From Clostridium guangxiense (GTDB lineage Bacteria; Bacillota; Clostridia; Clostridiales; Clostridiaceae), in contig NZ_JAJNKE010000005.1 of assembly GCF_021043395.1 (NCBI RefSeq), positions 1-64,000 of the forward strand: 64,000 nt of DNA. Direction: 5' to 3'. A program made the position numbers and the translations under genes. How positions within the stretch are numbered: position 1 is the stretch's first letter; each line of letters begins with the position of its first letter. Below, one piece after another: positions 28,101 through 37,324 of this stretch. Under the pieces are notes generated by a model. It was given only the letters and a program-made list of their open reading frames with translations. It was not told the DNA's origin and ran no database searches.

Positions 28101-28453
28101 ATATTTAGCAATTCATTCAATTCTCTTATCTCAAATTTAGGTTGTATTTTAAGCTTATTAATTTTACCTTTAGAATTAAACCAGCAAGTGTCAATTCCGT
28201 ATTCATTTCCACCAAATACATCAGTTATAAGGGAATCTCCAACAATTATTATTTCAGATAAATTCGATATTCCTGCTCTTTTTATTGAATAATCAAAAAA
28301 TTTTTTACCTGGTTTAGTACAACCTGCATCTTCAGATATTAAAATATCAGTTATATATGGTTCTATTTTAGAATTTACAATTCTTAATTTTTGAATGTGT
28401 GAAAGACCATTAGTAACTATAAAAATTTTATATTTTAAACTTAGAAAAAATTC
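28094..28453 (-). pseudogene. HAD hydrolase (YjjG-like), N-terminus missing
   Basis: An open frame of about 119 codons reads FFLSLKYKIFIVTNGLSHIQ, then SEDAGCTKPGKKFFDYSIKR, then IIIVGDSLITDVFGGNEYGIDTCWFN. These are HAD motifs II (VTNG), III (KPGK) and IV (VGDSLITD). Motif I (DxDxT) and a start codon are absent because an in-frame TAG precedes the frame. It looks like the 3' half of a YjjG-type nucleotidase gene. The stop lies within the adjacent family A arm. 28454-28604 shows nothing clear. Confidence 0.75.
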
Positions 28454-28604
28454 CTAGTACAAATAACCAACTTATAATATTTATTTCTCTTTTCCATACT
28501 TTGCTCCCCTCAGATAGAACTCCGATATTTTTTAGTACACAACAAAAAACTTTTTACTAATTTTAAAGTTCCAAGTTATTCATCTATTGAAAACGATAAT
28601 CCTA

Positions 28605-30953
28605 TTATAAATAAATATCAGAAAACTCCACTGTAGTAACTTGCACAAGTCTATTGTCCAATAAATCTGCCGTTGAACATATATCATCTTCTTTTGAAAC
28701 CGTTTCATCAGGAAGAAGAATAGTAAATGTACTTCCTTCTCCTTCTTTACTTTTAACTGATATACTGCCATCTAGTACGTCAACAAGTTTTTTAACTAGA
28801 GATAGACCTATACCTGTACCTTCTGCCTGCCTTGATAAGGAACTGTCAACTTGCCCAAATCTCTCAAATATAACATCGGCTTTATCTTTCGGTATACCAA
28901 TTCCATTATCCTTAACTTCAATACATATGTTATCTTTTACAATACATAGTTTTACAACTATAATCTTACCTGTAGGAGTGAACTTAATTGCATTTGAGAG
29001 AAGATTTAATAGTATTCTTTCATATTTTTCATCATCCATTGCAATTATTTTATTTTTAATGGAAGTCTTAAAGAATACTGTAACTCCCTTTTGAGATGAA
29101 TATGTTTGCACAGATTCTACAATTGAATTTGTTAAAAACACCATATCTATATTTCTTTTGTGAATTTTAATTCTACCTGCATCTGCACGAGTAATATCCA
29201 GAAGATTATTTACCAATCTCAGCTGACGAAACATATTTTGCCTTATTATACTTATATATTTTTTTGCCTTATCGGATAGTTCATTACCACAAAGACAGTT
29301 TAAAGCTTGTATTGCTGTATTGATTACATTAAGTGGAGTTTTAAACTCATGTGATATTACCGATAAAAATTCATCCTTCATCTCAATTGCTTTTTCTAGA
29401 GCTTCACTTTTTTCTTTTTCAGACCGTATTATTGCCTTTTGATGATACTCTATAGCTTTATCCTTCAATATTTGCTGAGTTATATCTCTAATAGATAAAA
29501 TAGCCTCCCTTACTATATCATTATCGCTTTTAACAGCACTTCCATTAACGCTTGCATAAATTTTTTTATCTGGACGATCTATTGTTAATATATAATTTTG
29601 AAAACTGCCTTTATTTAAAACTCTAAATGCAGGCAAATCCTCGCGTGGAATTTCATCACCATCAATTCCATAGTAGTATTTATTATATTTTAAGCAGTCA
29701 CCAGCATTAATTTTTGCAACTGGATTATAAAAGAATTCCTTTGCCGACTGGTTCAAAAATGCGATTTTCGTTTTATCGTTTACAAGTTCTAAACCATCTG
29801 ACATGCTATCAACTATTGCATTAAGTTCTTTATATTGATGCTTAATTTTCTGATCTTGTAAAACCCTTGTTGTAATATCCTGTATTAACATTATACCTGC
29901 ACTGAAATTTCCTTCATTATCAAGTATTGGCTTTGCATTAACACACAAATATCTTTTATTAGGATCATAAATTATAATCATTTCATCCTTTATGGATTCA
30001 CCCTTTGTTAACCTTGCAATATAGGTACTATCAAAATCGATTTTATTTCCTACTAAGTCATATAGTTTAACTCTCTCTAAATATTCTTTAGAATTACTAA
30101 ATTCAAATGATAAATATTTCTTTTTTAAAGCCTTGTTTAACTTTAAACAATTTCTGTCTTTATCTACAATATATATTTCTTCCGAAATGTTATCAATAAT
30201 TGCTTCTAACTGCTTGTTCTGTTGATTGATAATTTTTGCTTGTTCCTCAATTTTTCTTGTACGCAAAACCTCTTCTGTTATTTCTGTAGCCATTACAAAA
30301 CAATATTTTATTTTATTATCCTCATAAATAGGAATCATTGAAAGCTTCCAGTAGGTATCGCCTCTATTAAAGCCTTCATATTTATACATATCAATGTTAT
30401 ACGACTTTCCAGTTTTAATTATGGTTCTCCAGATGTCTTTACATTTACTTTCTGTAAGACCTGTTACAAATTCGTATGCATGCTTTCCAATGCAATTTTC
30501 TCTTTTATTATACGGTTCATCAAAAAAGCTCATATATTTATCATTAGCATTAAGAAGTGTCGTATCTGGAATACTATACATACTGGTTCCATAATAATCA
30601 TCTAAACATAATTTATTAGCCAGCGGGAATTTAATATCAAACCTGGAATTAGGCTTCTCTAAAAAAAAGTATATGCTTTCTTTTAAAATACTAATTACCT
30701 GTATATTGACAAACCTGACCTCTAAAGATTTGGTAAACAAAAAATAGTCGACAGTATCATCTATATTTTTATAGCTGACATCTGGACCGACTCTTAAAAT
30801 TTTAAATACATCCGAAATATCCTTATTTATAAAATCTTCTATTTTAAACTGCGTCATATCAACAAAAGACTTACTAAGTTCAATAATTTTACCATCACTT
30901 ACAATAATAAAAGGAATTTCCTTAACGTCTCTTAAGGAAGTTACTCTGTCCAT
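28605..30953 (-). CDS. Soluble PAS-domain sensor histidine kinase
   Basis: About 782 residues from ATG 30953 (GGAGGG upstream). There are four PAS-like domains (roughly 10-120, 130-240, 255-375 and 383-505). A HisKA domain follows with phospho-acceptor His in EFLSVISHEFKTPLNVI, then a HATPase domain with the N box around ERILLNLLSNAIKFTP, G1 KDNGIGIP and G2 GTGIGLSLVKKLVD. There is no transmembrane helix, so it senses a cytoplasmic signal through its PAS domains. No response regulator is adjacent (orphan kinase). In clostridia such orphan kinases sometimes phosphorylate Spo0A; that is only a possibility here. Confidence 0.92.
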   Translation of the reverse strand: MDRVTSLRDVKEIPFIIVSDGKIIELSKSFVDMTQFKIEDFINKDISDVFKILRVGPDVSYKNIDDTVDYFLFTKSLEVRFVNIQVISILKESIYFFLEKPNSRFDIKFPLANKLCLDDYYGTSMYSIPDTTLLNANDKYMSFFDEPYNKRENCIGKHAYEFVTGLTESKCKDIWRTIIKTGKSYNIDMYKYEGFNRGDTYWKLSMIPIYEDNKIKYCFVMATEITEEVLRTRKIEEQAKIINQQNKQLEAIIDNISEEIYIVDKDRNCLKLNKALKKKYLSFEFSNSKEYLERVKLYDLVGNKIDFDSTYIARLTKGESIKDEMIIIYDPNKRYLCVNAKPILDNEGNFSAGIMLIQDITTRVLQDQKIKHQYKELNAIVDSMSDGLELVNDKTKIAFLNQSAKEFFYNPVAKINAGDCLKYNKYYYGIDGDEIPREDLPAFRVLNKGSFQNYILTIDRPDKKIYASVNGSAVKSDNDIVREAILSIRDITQQILKDKAIEYHQKAIIRSEKEKSEALEKAIEMKDEFLSVISHEFKTPLNVINTAIQALNCLCGNELSDKAKKYISIIRQNMFRQLRLVNNLLDITRADAGRIKIHKRNIDMVFLTNSIVESVQTYSSQKGVTVFFKTSIKNKIIAMDDEKYERILLNLLSNAIKFTPTGKIIVVKLCIVKDNICIEVKDNGIGIPKDKADVIFERFGQVDSSLSRQAEGTGIGLSLVKKLVDVLDGSISVKSKEGEGSTFTILLPDETVSKEDDICSTADLLDNRLVQVTTVEFSDIYL

Positions 30954-31143
30954 AAGTATGCCCTCCAATTCTGTAATGAATTAATCTTCCTAAAATCATA
31001 CTATATAATTATAACATATTATTCCATAGTTTTATATATTTTTTATTTATTTCAATTTTTTCATTAAGCCTTATATTTTTTCTATTATTTTAATACACTA
31101 TAGATTTCGGCCACTAGGCTATACTTAAAGATCTCCTTTAGTA

Positions 31144-31467
31144 TCATTTGGTGATTTCTTTAATTATATCAGTTTCAATAGTTTTAGCTACAAAATCAAC
31201 AATTTCCTTTATTTGAGTTTTTGACAAATGATCTCCATATTTATTATCTAGCTTATCTAGTAAATCTACAATTTTGTTCTCTGCAAAATCCTCTGGATGC
31301 AGTTCAGCCAACTGCATTAAGAATTTTTTACATTCATTATATTTTTCATCGCCTATCTTACCCTTAACTAAGTTCAATTCAATTCTTACTTTTGTGACCA
31401 CCACCGGTACCATAAGCCCTATAATAAAACCCAAGCCACCGTAAATGTAATTAACATAATCCTCCAT
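31144..31467 (-). CDS. Small single-pass membrane protein
   Basis: 107 residues, not recognised. One N-terminal hydrophobic helix (IYGGLGFIIGLMVPVVVTKV) is followed by a charged helical cytoplasmic part (EECKKFLMQLAELHPEDFAENKIVDLLDKLDNKYG type sequence). GGAGGA-like sequence lies upstream, and it stands alone. It may act as a small membrane adaptor; no function can be assigned. The flanking gaps (30954-31143 and 31468-31557) hold no further gene; the second contains a weak hairpin near 31510-31540. Confidence 0.55.
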   Translation of the reverse strand: MEDYVNYIYGGLGFIIGLMVPVVVTKVRIELNLVKGKIGDEKYNECKKFLMQLAELHPEDFAENKIVDLLDKLDNKYGDHLSKTQIKEIVDFVAKTIETDIIKEITK

Positions 31468-31557
31468 CCTTTATATAACCTCTCTTAAAATTTCTAAATA
31501 ACACAAAAAAGCTGCTTACTATATTTTATAAGCAACTTCATGTAATAGTTCCGTATT

Positions 31558-31902
31558 TATAAAGATAAACAAGCTGAAAGGTTGAATTTGCTAATACCAA
31601 ATTGATCCTACTAAACTGGAATTTAACTCAGAGTACAAAGTACAGAGGACAGAGTACAGTGAAGGATGATTTTTCTCCGCTGTCGCTACAAAAAATCTTA
31701 AACTTAATGCACGCAAAGCGCTTAAAATATAGTGCTCAGCGTAGCTGACACTATTAAGTTCTAAGATTTACCTGAGAGAAACGAAAGGTAAATCCACCTT
31801 CACTGTACTCTGTACTTTGTACTCTGTGCTCTGAATCAACTTCCAGTTTAACAGCATTAATTTGGCATTAGTCATTTTAACCTTTCAAGTTGTCTATATA
31901 TA
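31558..31902. repeat. Family A palindrome (copy 2) with an internal family B element
   Basis: The left arm GATAAACAAGCTGAAAGGTT...TACCAAATT...AAACTGGAATTTAA and the right arm with the reverse-complement order (CTTCCAGTTT, AATTTGGCATTAG, CCTTTCAAGTTGTCTATA) flank family B copy 4, placed exactly at the palindrome apex. Confidence 0.8.
31629..31834. repeat. Family B palindromic repeat, copy 4
   Basis: Termini CAGAGTACAAAGTACAGAGG and TGTACTTTGTACTCTGTGCT. By eye it is nearly identical to copy 5 at 38290-38498, including inner arms GATTTTTCTCCGCTGTCGC and GGTAAATCCACC. Confidence 0.85.
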
Positions 31903-31914
31903 TTTCTCATAATT

Positions 31915-32436
31915 TTAATTATTAATATTCTGTTTTACAAATCTATAAAATTGTTTAAATTCAACATAATCCTTAAATGCATTTCTAGGTATAAACATAA
32001 CTTTGTCTTCAAAGGTTACTACAAAAATATAATTACTTGTAATTACTACATCTTTAATTAATGGCCATTTATACTCCAAACTGCAATATTTTAATTCCCT
32101 TTTTATAAATTTTTCATTAATAATCAAGTGGTGATTACCATTTATATACTCTTGTTGTTTTAAAAAATATATTTTATTTTTTCTCCCTAATCTATAGAAT
32201 AAAAATAATATTATAATTAGTAATAGTATATATATGCAAGTTTTATCTAAATCAAATCCAGATAAGAAGTAAAAAACTATTATAGAAACAATTAATTCAA
32301 TAAATACAACAATTATATTATTTTTAATAGCTTTATTTTTTTTTATTTTTTTTGTCACTTCATGCGTTTCTTTAATTGCTTGCTTGTACCCATCTTCGTC
32401 AAGAATAAAATTAAATTCATACTCCAATAAATCCAT
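31915..32436 (-). CDS. YcxB-like membrane protein
   Basis: 173 residues. Two adjacent transmembrane helices occupy about 40-60 and 66-85 (NNIIVVFIELIVSIIVFYFL and KTCIYILLLIIILFLFYRLG). A C-terminal cytoplasmic domain follows (YKWPLIKDVVITSNYIFVVT, then VMFIPRNAFKDYVEFKQFYR) that matches the YcxB-like domain pattern (I-x-x-V...YIF...FIPR-x-AF). The function of the family is unknown. Its stop lies about 12 bp from the edge of family A copy 2. Confidence 0.72.
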   Translation of the reverse strand: MDLLEYEFNFILDEDGYKQAIKETHEVTKKIKKNKAIKNNIIVVFIELIVSIIVFYFLSGFDLDKTCIYILLLIIILFLFYRLGRKNKIYFLKQQEYINGNHHLIINEKFIKRELKYCSLEYKWPLIKDVVITSNYIFVVTFEDKVMFIPRNAFKDYVEFKQFYRFVKQNINN

Positions 32437-32453
32437 CTCCTACTTTTCTAATC

Positions 32454-33209
32454 TCATTTTTTAATTGCCCTTGTGGCATAAAAAGACGGAACATTAAATT
32501 CATGAAGTCTACCTATACCATTTGTATCCTGGTATATATTCGTAAGCACAAAACCTGCTTGTAATTGTCCACCAATTTGTTCCTCAATGGTATGTGAAAA
32601 TTGAATTCCCCAATCATTTTTAATTGAATCTTCGTATAGTTTTTTATTCTTTAAAGGATTAAATGGCAACTTATTTATTATCATTGTCTCTTCATCATTA
32701 AAAATATAATTAATTCCGTTATCTAAACCTGCTAATAAAATTCCTCCTTTTTTCAGTATCCTATAACATTCCTTCCAAACAGGAACAACCTCCTCAATAT
32801 AACAATTAGAAACTGGATGAAAAATCAAATCGAAGGATTCATCTTCAAAAGGCAGAGGTTTAGTCATGTCTGCTCTAACTATTTTTATATCATAATTTTC
32901 CCTTTTCGCTACCTCTTTCTCACTTAACAGTTGTTTTTCTGAATAATCTAGTACTGTACACTTTGCACCCAATGCAGTAAATATAGGCATTTGTTGACCC
33001 CCTCCGGATGCCAAGCCCAATATTTCAGCGTTCTTAATTTCACAAAACCATTCTTTTGGTACGGGTTTAGTAGGTGTTAACAGCATAGACCAATCATTAT
33101 TTTTTGCTTTTTCAAAAACTTCATGGCTAACAGGCTGTCCCCATTTCCAACCTTTATCAACCCATTTGTCAAAAAAATGAGAGTTTATTTCCGTATATTT
33201 TTTATCCAT
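32454..33209 (-). CDS. Class I SAM-dependent methyltransferase
   Basis: About 251 residues from ATG 33209 (MDKKYTEINSHFFDKWVDKG), preferred because AAAGGGG precedes it and it leaves a normal gap after the epimerase gene; longer starts overlap that gene. Motif I is ILGLASGGGQQMPIFTALGA with acidic motif II VLDYSEKQL, then RADMTKPLPFEDESFDLIFHPVSNCYIEEVVPVW and ILKKGGILLAG. The substrate is unknown; it is cytoplasmic. It is the second gene of a likely two-gene transcript with the epimerase at 33253-34155. Confidence 0.87.
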   Translation of the reverse strand: MDKKYTEINSHFFDKWVDKGWKWGQPVSHEVFEKAKNNDWSMLLTPTKPVPKEWFCEIKNAEILGLASGGGQQMPIFTALGAKCTVLDYSEKQLLSEKEVAKRENYDIKIVRADMTKPLPFEDESFDLIFHPVSNCYIEEVVPVWKECYRILKKGGILLAGLDNGINYIFNDEETMIINKLPFNPLKNKKLYEDSIKNDWGIQFSHTIEEQIGGQLQAGFVLTNIYQDTNGIGRLHEFNVPSFYATRAIKK

Positions 33210-33252
33210 ATAAAAATCAATCCCCTTTAAATTACTGAATTTCATCTTTATA

Positions 33253-34155
33253 TTACTCAAAATTTTGCTTAATAAATTCCATATATCCCTTTCTCGCAAC
33301 TTCATAAGAATTATCCTTGTACCATTCATAAGATTCCTTTAGCCCATCAAATAAATTTTTTTGTTTTGGTAATAACTCATTTTGTCTTGAAACATCAAGT
33401 ATATATTCATAATTATAAAAACTAAAATAATCCCTTTGATTATCATGATTAGTTACATATACTTTTTCTAAAGGAGCTCCAACCGCTTCATAGCATAATT
33501 CAACAAATGTGTTTATATCCACTGCTTCCGCATTGCCAACATTTAATATATGATCCTTGGGATGTTTTTCTAGAATCTTTTCAATAACTTTACATAAATC
33601 CTCTACATGAAAAAATTGTAATTTCATCTTTCCATCGTTAGGAATATAAAATTTTCTATTTTTCAAAGCACATTCAAACACAAATGGCTCTCTATATAGG
33701 TTTTGCATTGGTCCATATAAATAAGGAGGTCTTAAAATATATGCATTAGGAACTCTTGAAAGTAAATATTCTTCTGCTTCAACCTTGTCAGCTCCATATT
33801 TACCCCAGATAGAATTCAAACCAATCTTTTGATCTTCAGAAAATGGCTGCTCATTTGTTTCTGGATAAACGGCAGATGAACTAATAAATATATAGTCTTT
33901 AAACTCGCCTAATGCATCTAATATATTTGTAATATCCTTTTGATTATATGCACATACGTCTATTACGGCATCAAAAGAATAGTTTACTAGACAAGCTTTT
34001 AAATTATTTCTATCTGCACATATTAAATTAACATTTTCTACTTGTTGTCTAGTGCCTCTGTTTAAAACATACACTTCATAATTCTTTGCTTTAAAATATT
34101 TTGCTACATATTTACTGACAAATACGGTTCCACCTGTAACTAATATACGTTTCAT
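33253..34155 (-). CDS. NAD-dependent epimerase/dehydratase (extended SDR)
   Basis: 300 residues from ATG 34155 (MKRILVTGGTVFVSKYVAKY), chosen because AAGGAGG precedes it. The Rossmann motif is TGGTVFVS rather than the usual TGGxGFIG. The region that normally gives YxxxK reads SIWGKYGADKVEAEEYLL, so the catalytic Tyr-x3-Lys is Y-GAD-K. The later part (NVGNAEAVDINTFVELCYEAVG) is family-typical. The substrate is probably a nucleotide sugar or an NAD-binding redox target; uncertain. It is followed by the methyltransferase gene. Confidence 0.83.
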   Translation of the reverse strand: MKRILVTGGTVFVSKYVAKYFKAKNYEVYVLNRGTRQQVENVNLICADRNNLKACLVNYSFDAVIDVCAYNQKDITNILDALGEFKDYIFISSSAVYPETNEQPFSEDQKIGLNSIWGKYGADKVEAEEYLLSRVPNAYILRPPYLYGPMQNLYREPFVFECALKNRKFYIPNDGKMKLQFFHVEDLCKVIEKILEKHPKDHILNVGNAEAVDINTFVELCYEAVGAPLEKVYVTNHDNQRDYFSFYNYEYILDVSRQNELLPKQKNLFDGLKESYEWYKDNSYEVARKGYMEFIKQNFE

Positions 34156-34230
34156 AAAAGCCTCCTTGAAATTATTATTTATATTACTTCTCTTTAGCCT
34201 TGTTATATAATTCTTCCCATATATTCTGGT

Positions 34231-34510
34231 TACCTTTTGGTACATTGAACATTAGGTTTAGTGATCTTTATGTCTTGTAATATTGCTTTTGCTTCTTTTA
34301 TTGGTATATCAGAAAGATTTAGAAATTGTACTATAGTAATGGTATAGGTAAATCTTTTTCCTCCATGTTAAACCCAATCTTCGCCTGTACGCGACCCGAG
34401 TTCATCGACCACAAATCAGTGGTTTCTTCAATCTCGTAATACTGATGCAAACCTTCTCTAATTCCAGGAATTTTAGGATAGTCAATATCTACATCAAGCT
34501 CATCAGCATT
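34231..34510 (-). pseudogene. Unrecognised gene remnant with a frameshift
   Basis: The minus strand holds two protein-like pieces: DELDVDIDYPKIPGIREGLH followed by QYYEIEETTDLWSMNSGR and KIGFNMEEKDLPIPLL-stop, then in another frame TITIVQFLNLSDIPIKEAKA and ILQDIKITKPNVQ-stop. I infer one decayed gene lacking its 5' end. The family is not recognised. It fills the gap between the epimerase and the GNAT at 34514. Confidence 0.4.
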
Positions 34511-34513
34511 ATT

Positions 34514-34963
34514 TTAAAGCACAGCCTTTGCAAAACAAACCGCTTCAGGTCTATTTATATACTTGCCATAATTAGGAATACGATAATAGCCTCTTTTTTC
34601 GTAGAATGCTACTGCTCTTTTATTTACCAATCGTGTCTCAAGCCAAAGAGTAGAGTAACCCAGCTTTTGTGCTTGCTTTTCTAAGTAACTCAAAATTTTA
34701 CTTCCAACTCCAAGCTCCTTAGTCTTAGCAAACATTCTTTTAACCTCAGCAACATCTTCATTTATAGGGCGTATTGCTCCACAACCTACGGCTTCACCAG
34801 CTTCATCATATGCTACTACAAATAAGGAACGCGGAACACAAACATCATTTGGATTAAAAGAACTTTTTCCACTGTCACCTGTTATAAGTTTTAAACTTTT
34901 AGATAGTTCTTCCATCAAATCAATAGCATCTTGTGTATTCGGCTGTGTTTCTATAATTCTCAT
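34514..34963 (-). CDS. GNAT family N-acetyltransferase
   Basis: 149 residues. The acetyl-CoA motif reads VKRMFAKTKELGVGSKILSYLEKQAQKLGYSTLWLETR (LGVGSK as the R/Q-x-x-G-x-A/G loop, near 90-105), followed by NKRAVAFYEKRGYYRIPNYGKY. The N-terminal helix ETQPNTQDAIDLMEELSKSL and the GCGAIRPI strand are typical of the PhnO/YafP-like group. The substrate is unknown. Minus strand, with no clear operon partner. Confidence 0.86.
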   Translation of the reverse strand: MRIIETQPNTQDAIDLMEELSKSLKLITGDSGKSSFNPNDVCVPRSLFVVAYDEAGEAVGCGAIRPINEDVAEVKRMFAKTKELGVGSKILSYLEKQAQKLGYSTLWLETRLVNKRAVAFYEKRGYYRIPNYGKYINRPEAVCFAKAVL

Positions 34964-35108
34964 AATTAATTATATCCTCCATTCACGTGAATCTAGATCT
35001 TCCTCTAAAAACTTCAAAGCATTAATTTGTATGCTATCAATGGTGACAATACTGCCAACTTCAGTCAATCATCATCCTTATTTTCAAATTTATTGATTAT
35101 AATATAAC

Positions 35109-35465
35109 TTATTTGATAATAAGGAATATTAATGCTATCCATACTAATATAATTGGTATTGCAAAATACCACTTTTTAGGTTTTCCATTGCCCCATAAAT
35201 TTTCTGCTTCAATTCTACATTGATCGAATATTTGGGGTGGAATAAATTTTATTGTTATTGATATAAATATTGGAAGCAAAATCAAGTCATCTAATAAACC
35301 TATAACTGGTATAAAATCAGGTATAAAATCAATAGGCGACAACGCATATCCAATTGTAATACCTGCAAAAATTTTTGCTATTACAGGTGTTTCCTTCTTC
35401 CTTAAAGCAATGAATACAGCAGGTATATCTGATTTTAATTTTCGTGCTCTATGTTTTAAATTCAC
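35109..35465 (-). CDS. YkvA family (DUF1232) membrane protein
   Basis: 118 residues. The DUF1232 core is AKIFAGITIGYALSPIDFIPDFIPVIGLLDDLILLPIFISI (about 30-70) with the signature Y-x-L-SPIDFIPD-x-IPVIG-x-LDD. A C-terminal membrane helix reads WYFAIPIILVWIALIFLII. The function is unknown. It is 12 bp downstream of the condensation-like gene and probably in the same transcript, suggesting a shared membrane-related role. Confidence 0.85.
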   Translation of the reverse strand: MNLKHRARKLKSDIPAVFIALRKKETPVIAKIFAGITIGYALSPIDFIPDFIPVIGLLDDLILLPIFISITIKFIPPQIFDQCRIEAENLWGNGKPKKWYFAIPIILVWIALIFLIIK

Positions 35466-35477
35466 CCTTCAAATCTC

Positions 35478-36776
35478 CTACACACTTTTATCAATCTGGT
35501 CATAAATAACACTGGCAGTATTATAAATTTCTGCTTTCTGACGAATATATGGTATTCCTTCTTCCTTAAGAATTTTCTCAAATTCATCTACGTACCTCGT
35601 TGAAGCAAAACTCTGAAGAAAATCAATAGTAAACATATTATTAACGCAATTCATCTCTATAAGGTAAGTAGTAGGAATAACTATGTTATGAATCTCACGA
35701 ATATACTGGCTAACTGAACCAAATGGGTCTCTGCCTGTTGAGCTTACTGAAAATGTTCCAACCTGAAACACCGAATCTGCTTTTCCAAGTTTATCAAGCT
35801 TTTCTTGAAGTCCTTCAATTCTGTCATTACTTATATACTCTCTGACCTGTCTGCTTACTTTCTTTAATATCTGCTCTTTAGAAGTTTTTTCTTTCTGCAT
35901 TTTACGATACTCATAGGTCCGCTTGCCAAGTTCTAATTTTTTCATCTCTTTTGTAAGGGGAAGTTCTACCGATGTAACCAAGCATCCTCCCGCTTTATCC
36001 CTATCAAGCATAGGTCTGCTGTTCACATACATTGTAGTAACAATTGGCAGGTTTTCAACGGCACATAGCCGCCTAATAACTTCAGAAAAAAAGGTTGTTA
36101 TCACTATTCCAGGAGTTCCATGATACTTTTTTACATAATTCATAAACTCCTCCTGTGGTAGTAGAAATGATATTCTTGTGGCACTTCCTTTCCAAACTTC
36201 GGGCAGCTGATAAGCTTCATAAGAATCGCCAATATCATCGTTTGGTAAAATTAGGTCATCTGTAAATGGTTCCTGCCATTCCTCATCCTCAATGCTGTTT
36301 TCCATTGTTGTAATGCCATCTGGCGATAATTTTATAGCATATTTCTCACTACAATAAAAGAAAAGTACTGTTTTCAAAACTTCCAGCATAGAAATTCCAT
36401 CAAGAAGTCCATGTGAAGCATCTAAATAGATGTTTTTTTCACTGTATGACCAAGCTATCATATGATAATTTACTTCCGCGCTGCCAAGGTTTGCTGGTTT
36501 ATCAGTATGCTTTACTACGATAGGTCCACTGTTATGTATATTAATATATTTACCGTCATTTTGAACAACAGCAATATGATAATATGGGTATCTCTCCATT
36601 GCTTTTTTAACACTATGTATAAGCATATCACCATCAACTATATCTTTCATAACAATCATAATTCTTATGGTCTGCGGATCACGCTTGTTTGACGCATAGT
36701 ATATTGCACTAGCTGCGCGATTTGGCAGAATCATCTTCTTAGTATTATTAGGTAATTTGCATCTTTCGTTTTCCAT
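35478..36776 (-). CDS. Stand-alone condensation-domain-like acyltransferase
   Basis: 432 residues with the chloramphenicol-acetyltransferase/condensation fold signature ASHGLLDGISMLEVLKTVLFF (HxxxDG, His near residue 118) and a later DFxFG-equivalent region (GRDPFGSVSQYI). It begins NRAASAIYYASNKRDPQTIRI, resembling bacterial alcohol-acetyltransferase-like proteins (AATase/WS-DGAT relatives). It is not part of a larger NRPS and no carrier protein is nearby. The likely role is transfer of an acyl group to an unknown acceptor. A DUF1232 gene follows directly. Confidence 0.72.
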   Translation of the reverse strand: MENERCKLPNNTKKMILPNRAASAIYYASNKRDPQTIRIMIVMKDIVDGDMLIHSVKKAMERYPYYHIAVVQNDGKYINIHNSGPIVVKHTDKPANLGSAEVNYHMIAWSYSEKNIYLDASHGLLDGISMLEVLKTVLFFYCSEKYAIKLSPDGITTMENSIEDEEWQEPFTDDLILPNDDIGDSYEAYQLPEVWKGSATRISFLLPQEEFMNYVKKYHGTPGIVITTFFSEVIRRLCAVENLPIVTTMYVNSRPMLDRDKAGGCLVTSVELPLTKEMKKLELGKRTYEYRKMQKEKTSKEQILKKVSRQVREYISNDRIEGLQEKLDKLGKADSVFQVGTFSVSSTGRDPFGSVSQYIREIHNIVIPTTYLIEMNCVNNMFTIDFLQSFASTRYVDEFEKILKEEGIPYIRQKAEIYNTASVIYDQIDKSV

Positions 36777-36834
36777 AGTCCTCCACCTCTTTCCTTATTA
36801 TAAATGAATTTTTGCCTTTTATGTAACTCTAAAT

Positions 36835-37287
36835 TTAGCGTTTAATTTGTCTTAGTGTAGATAAAATATCTTTGTATACCAAGGCTTGCATACTATCACT
36901 ATATATTGTAACATCTGCTTTCAATAAAGTTTCTTGTATATATTCTACTAAACTTGATTTATATTTTGCAATATTCGGTAATGACTTAATACATTGTCTT
37001 GCTGTAATTGGTTTTTCATCTAAAATATGTTTTAAATAATTCTCTATAATTTCATCAATTTTGTTTTCCGTATCCCATTTAGCATTAGCAGATATTAAAA
37101 TAATGCCCCTACTTCTTATATACGAATTGTTATTTTCAATCATTTCAGCAAACCTATCAAAAAACTTATAGACAGCATTAGATTTTTCACTTTCAGTTTC
37201 TAACATCTGTAATGCTTGGTATGCAACTTTATTATCTTTAGAAAATAAGCTTTCAATTAATTCTGTGATACTCTCCATTGTTTTCAC
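36835..37287 (-). CDS. HEAT-repeat-like helical protein
   Basis: 150 residues, all-helical by appearance, with paired helices as in HEAT or armadillo repeats (DNKVAYQALQMLETESEKSN; SYIRSRGIILISANAKWDTE; PITARQCIKSLPNIAKYKSS). There are no catalytic motifs, so it is probably a protein-interaction scaffold. It lies 37 bp after the DUF89 gene on the same strand and likely shares its transcript. Relatives in clostridia are annotated only as HEAT-repeat proteins, from memory. Confidence 0.65.
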   Translation of the reverse strand: MKTMESITELIESLFSKDNKVAYQALQMLETESEKSNAVYKFFDRFAEMIENNNSYIRSRGIILISANAKWDTENKIDEIIENYLKHILDEKPITARQCIKSLPNIAKYKSSLVEYIQETLLKADVTIYSDSMQALVYKDILSTLRQIKR

Positions 37288-37324
37288 CCTCTATTAATTA
37301 CTGTATAGCCGCTGAACTTCTTAT

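Noticed and set aside
28580-28771. Extra coding frames overlapping the histidine kinase, urease, nifJ, GH26 and permease genes
   Set aside because: These are frames opposite to or shifted from strongly coding genes, with no ribosome binding site or family resemblance, so they are treated as shadows.
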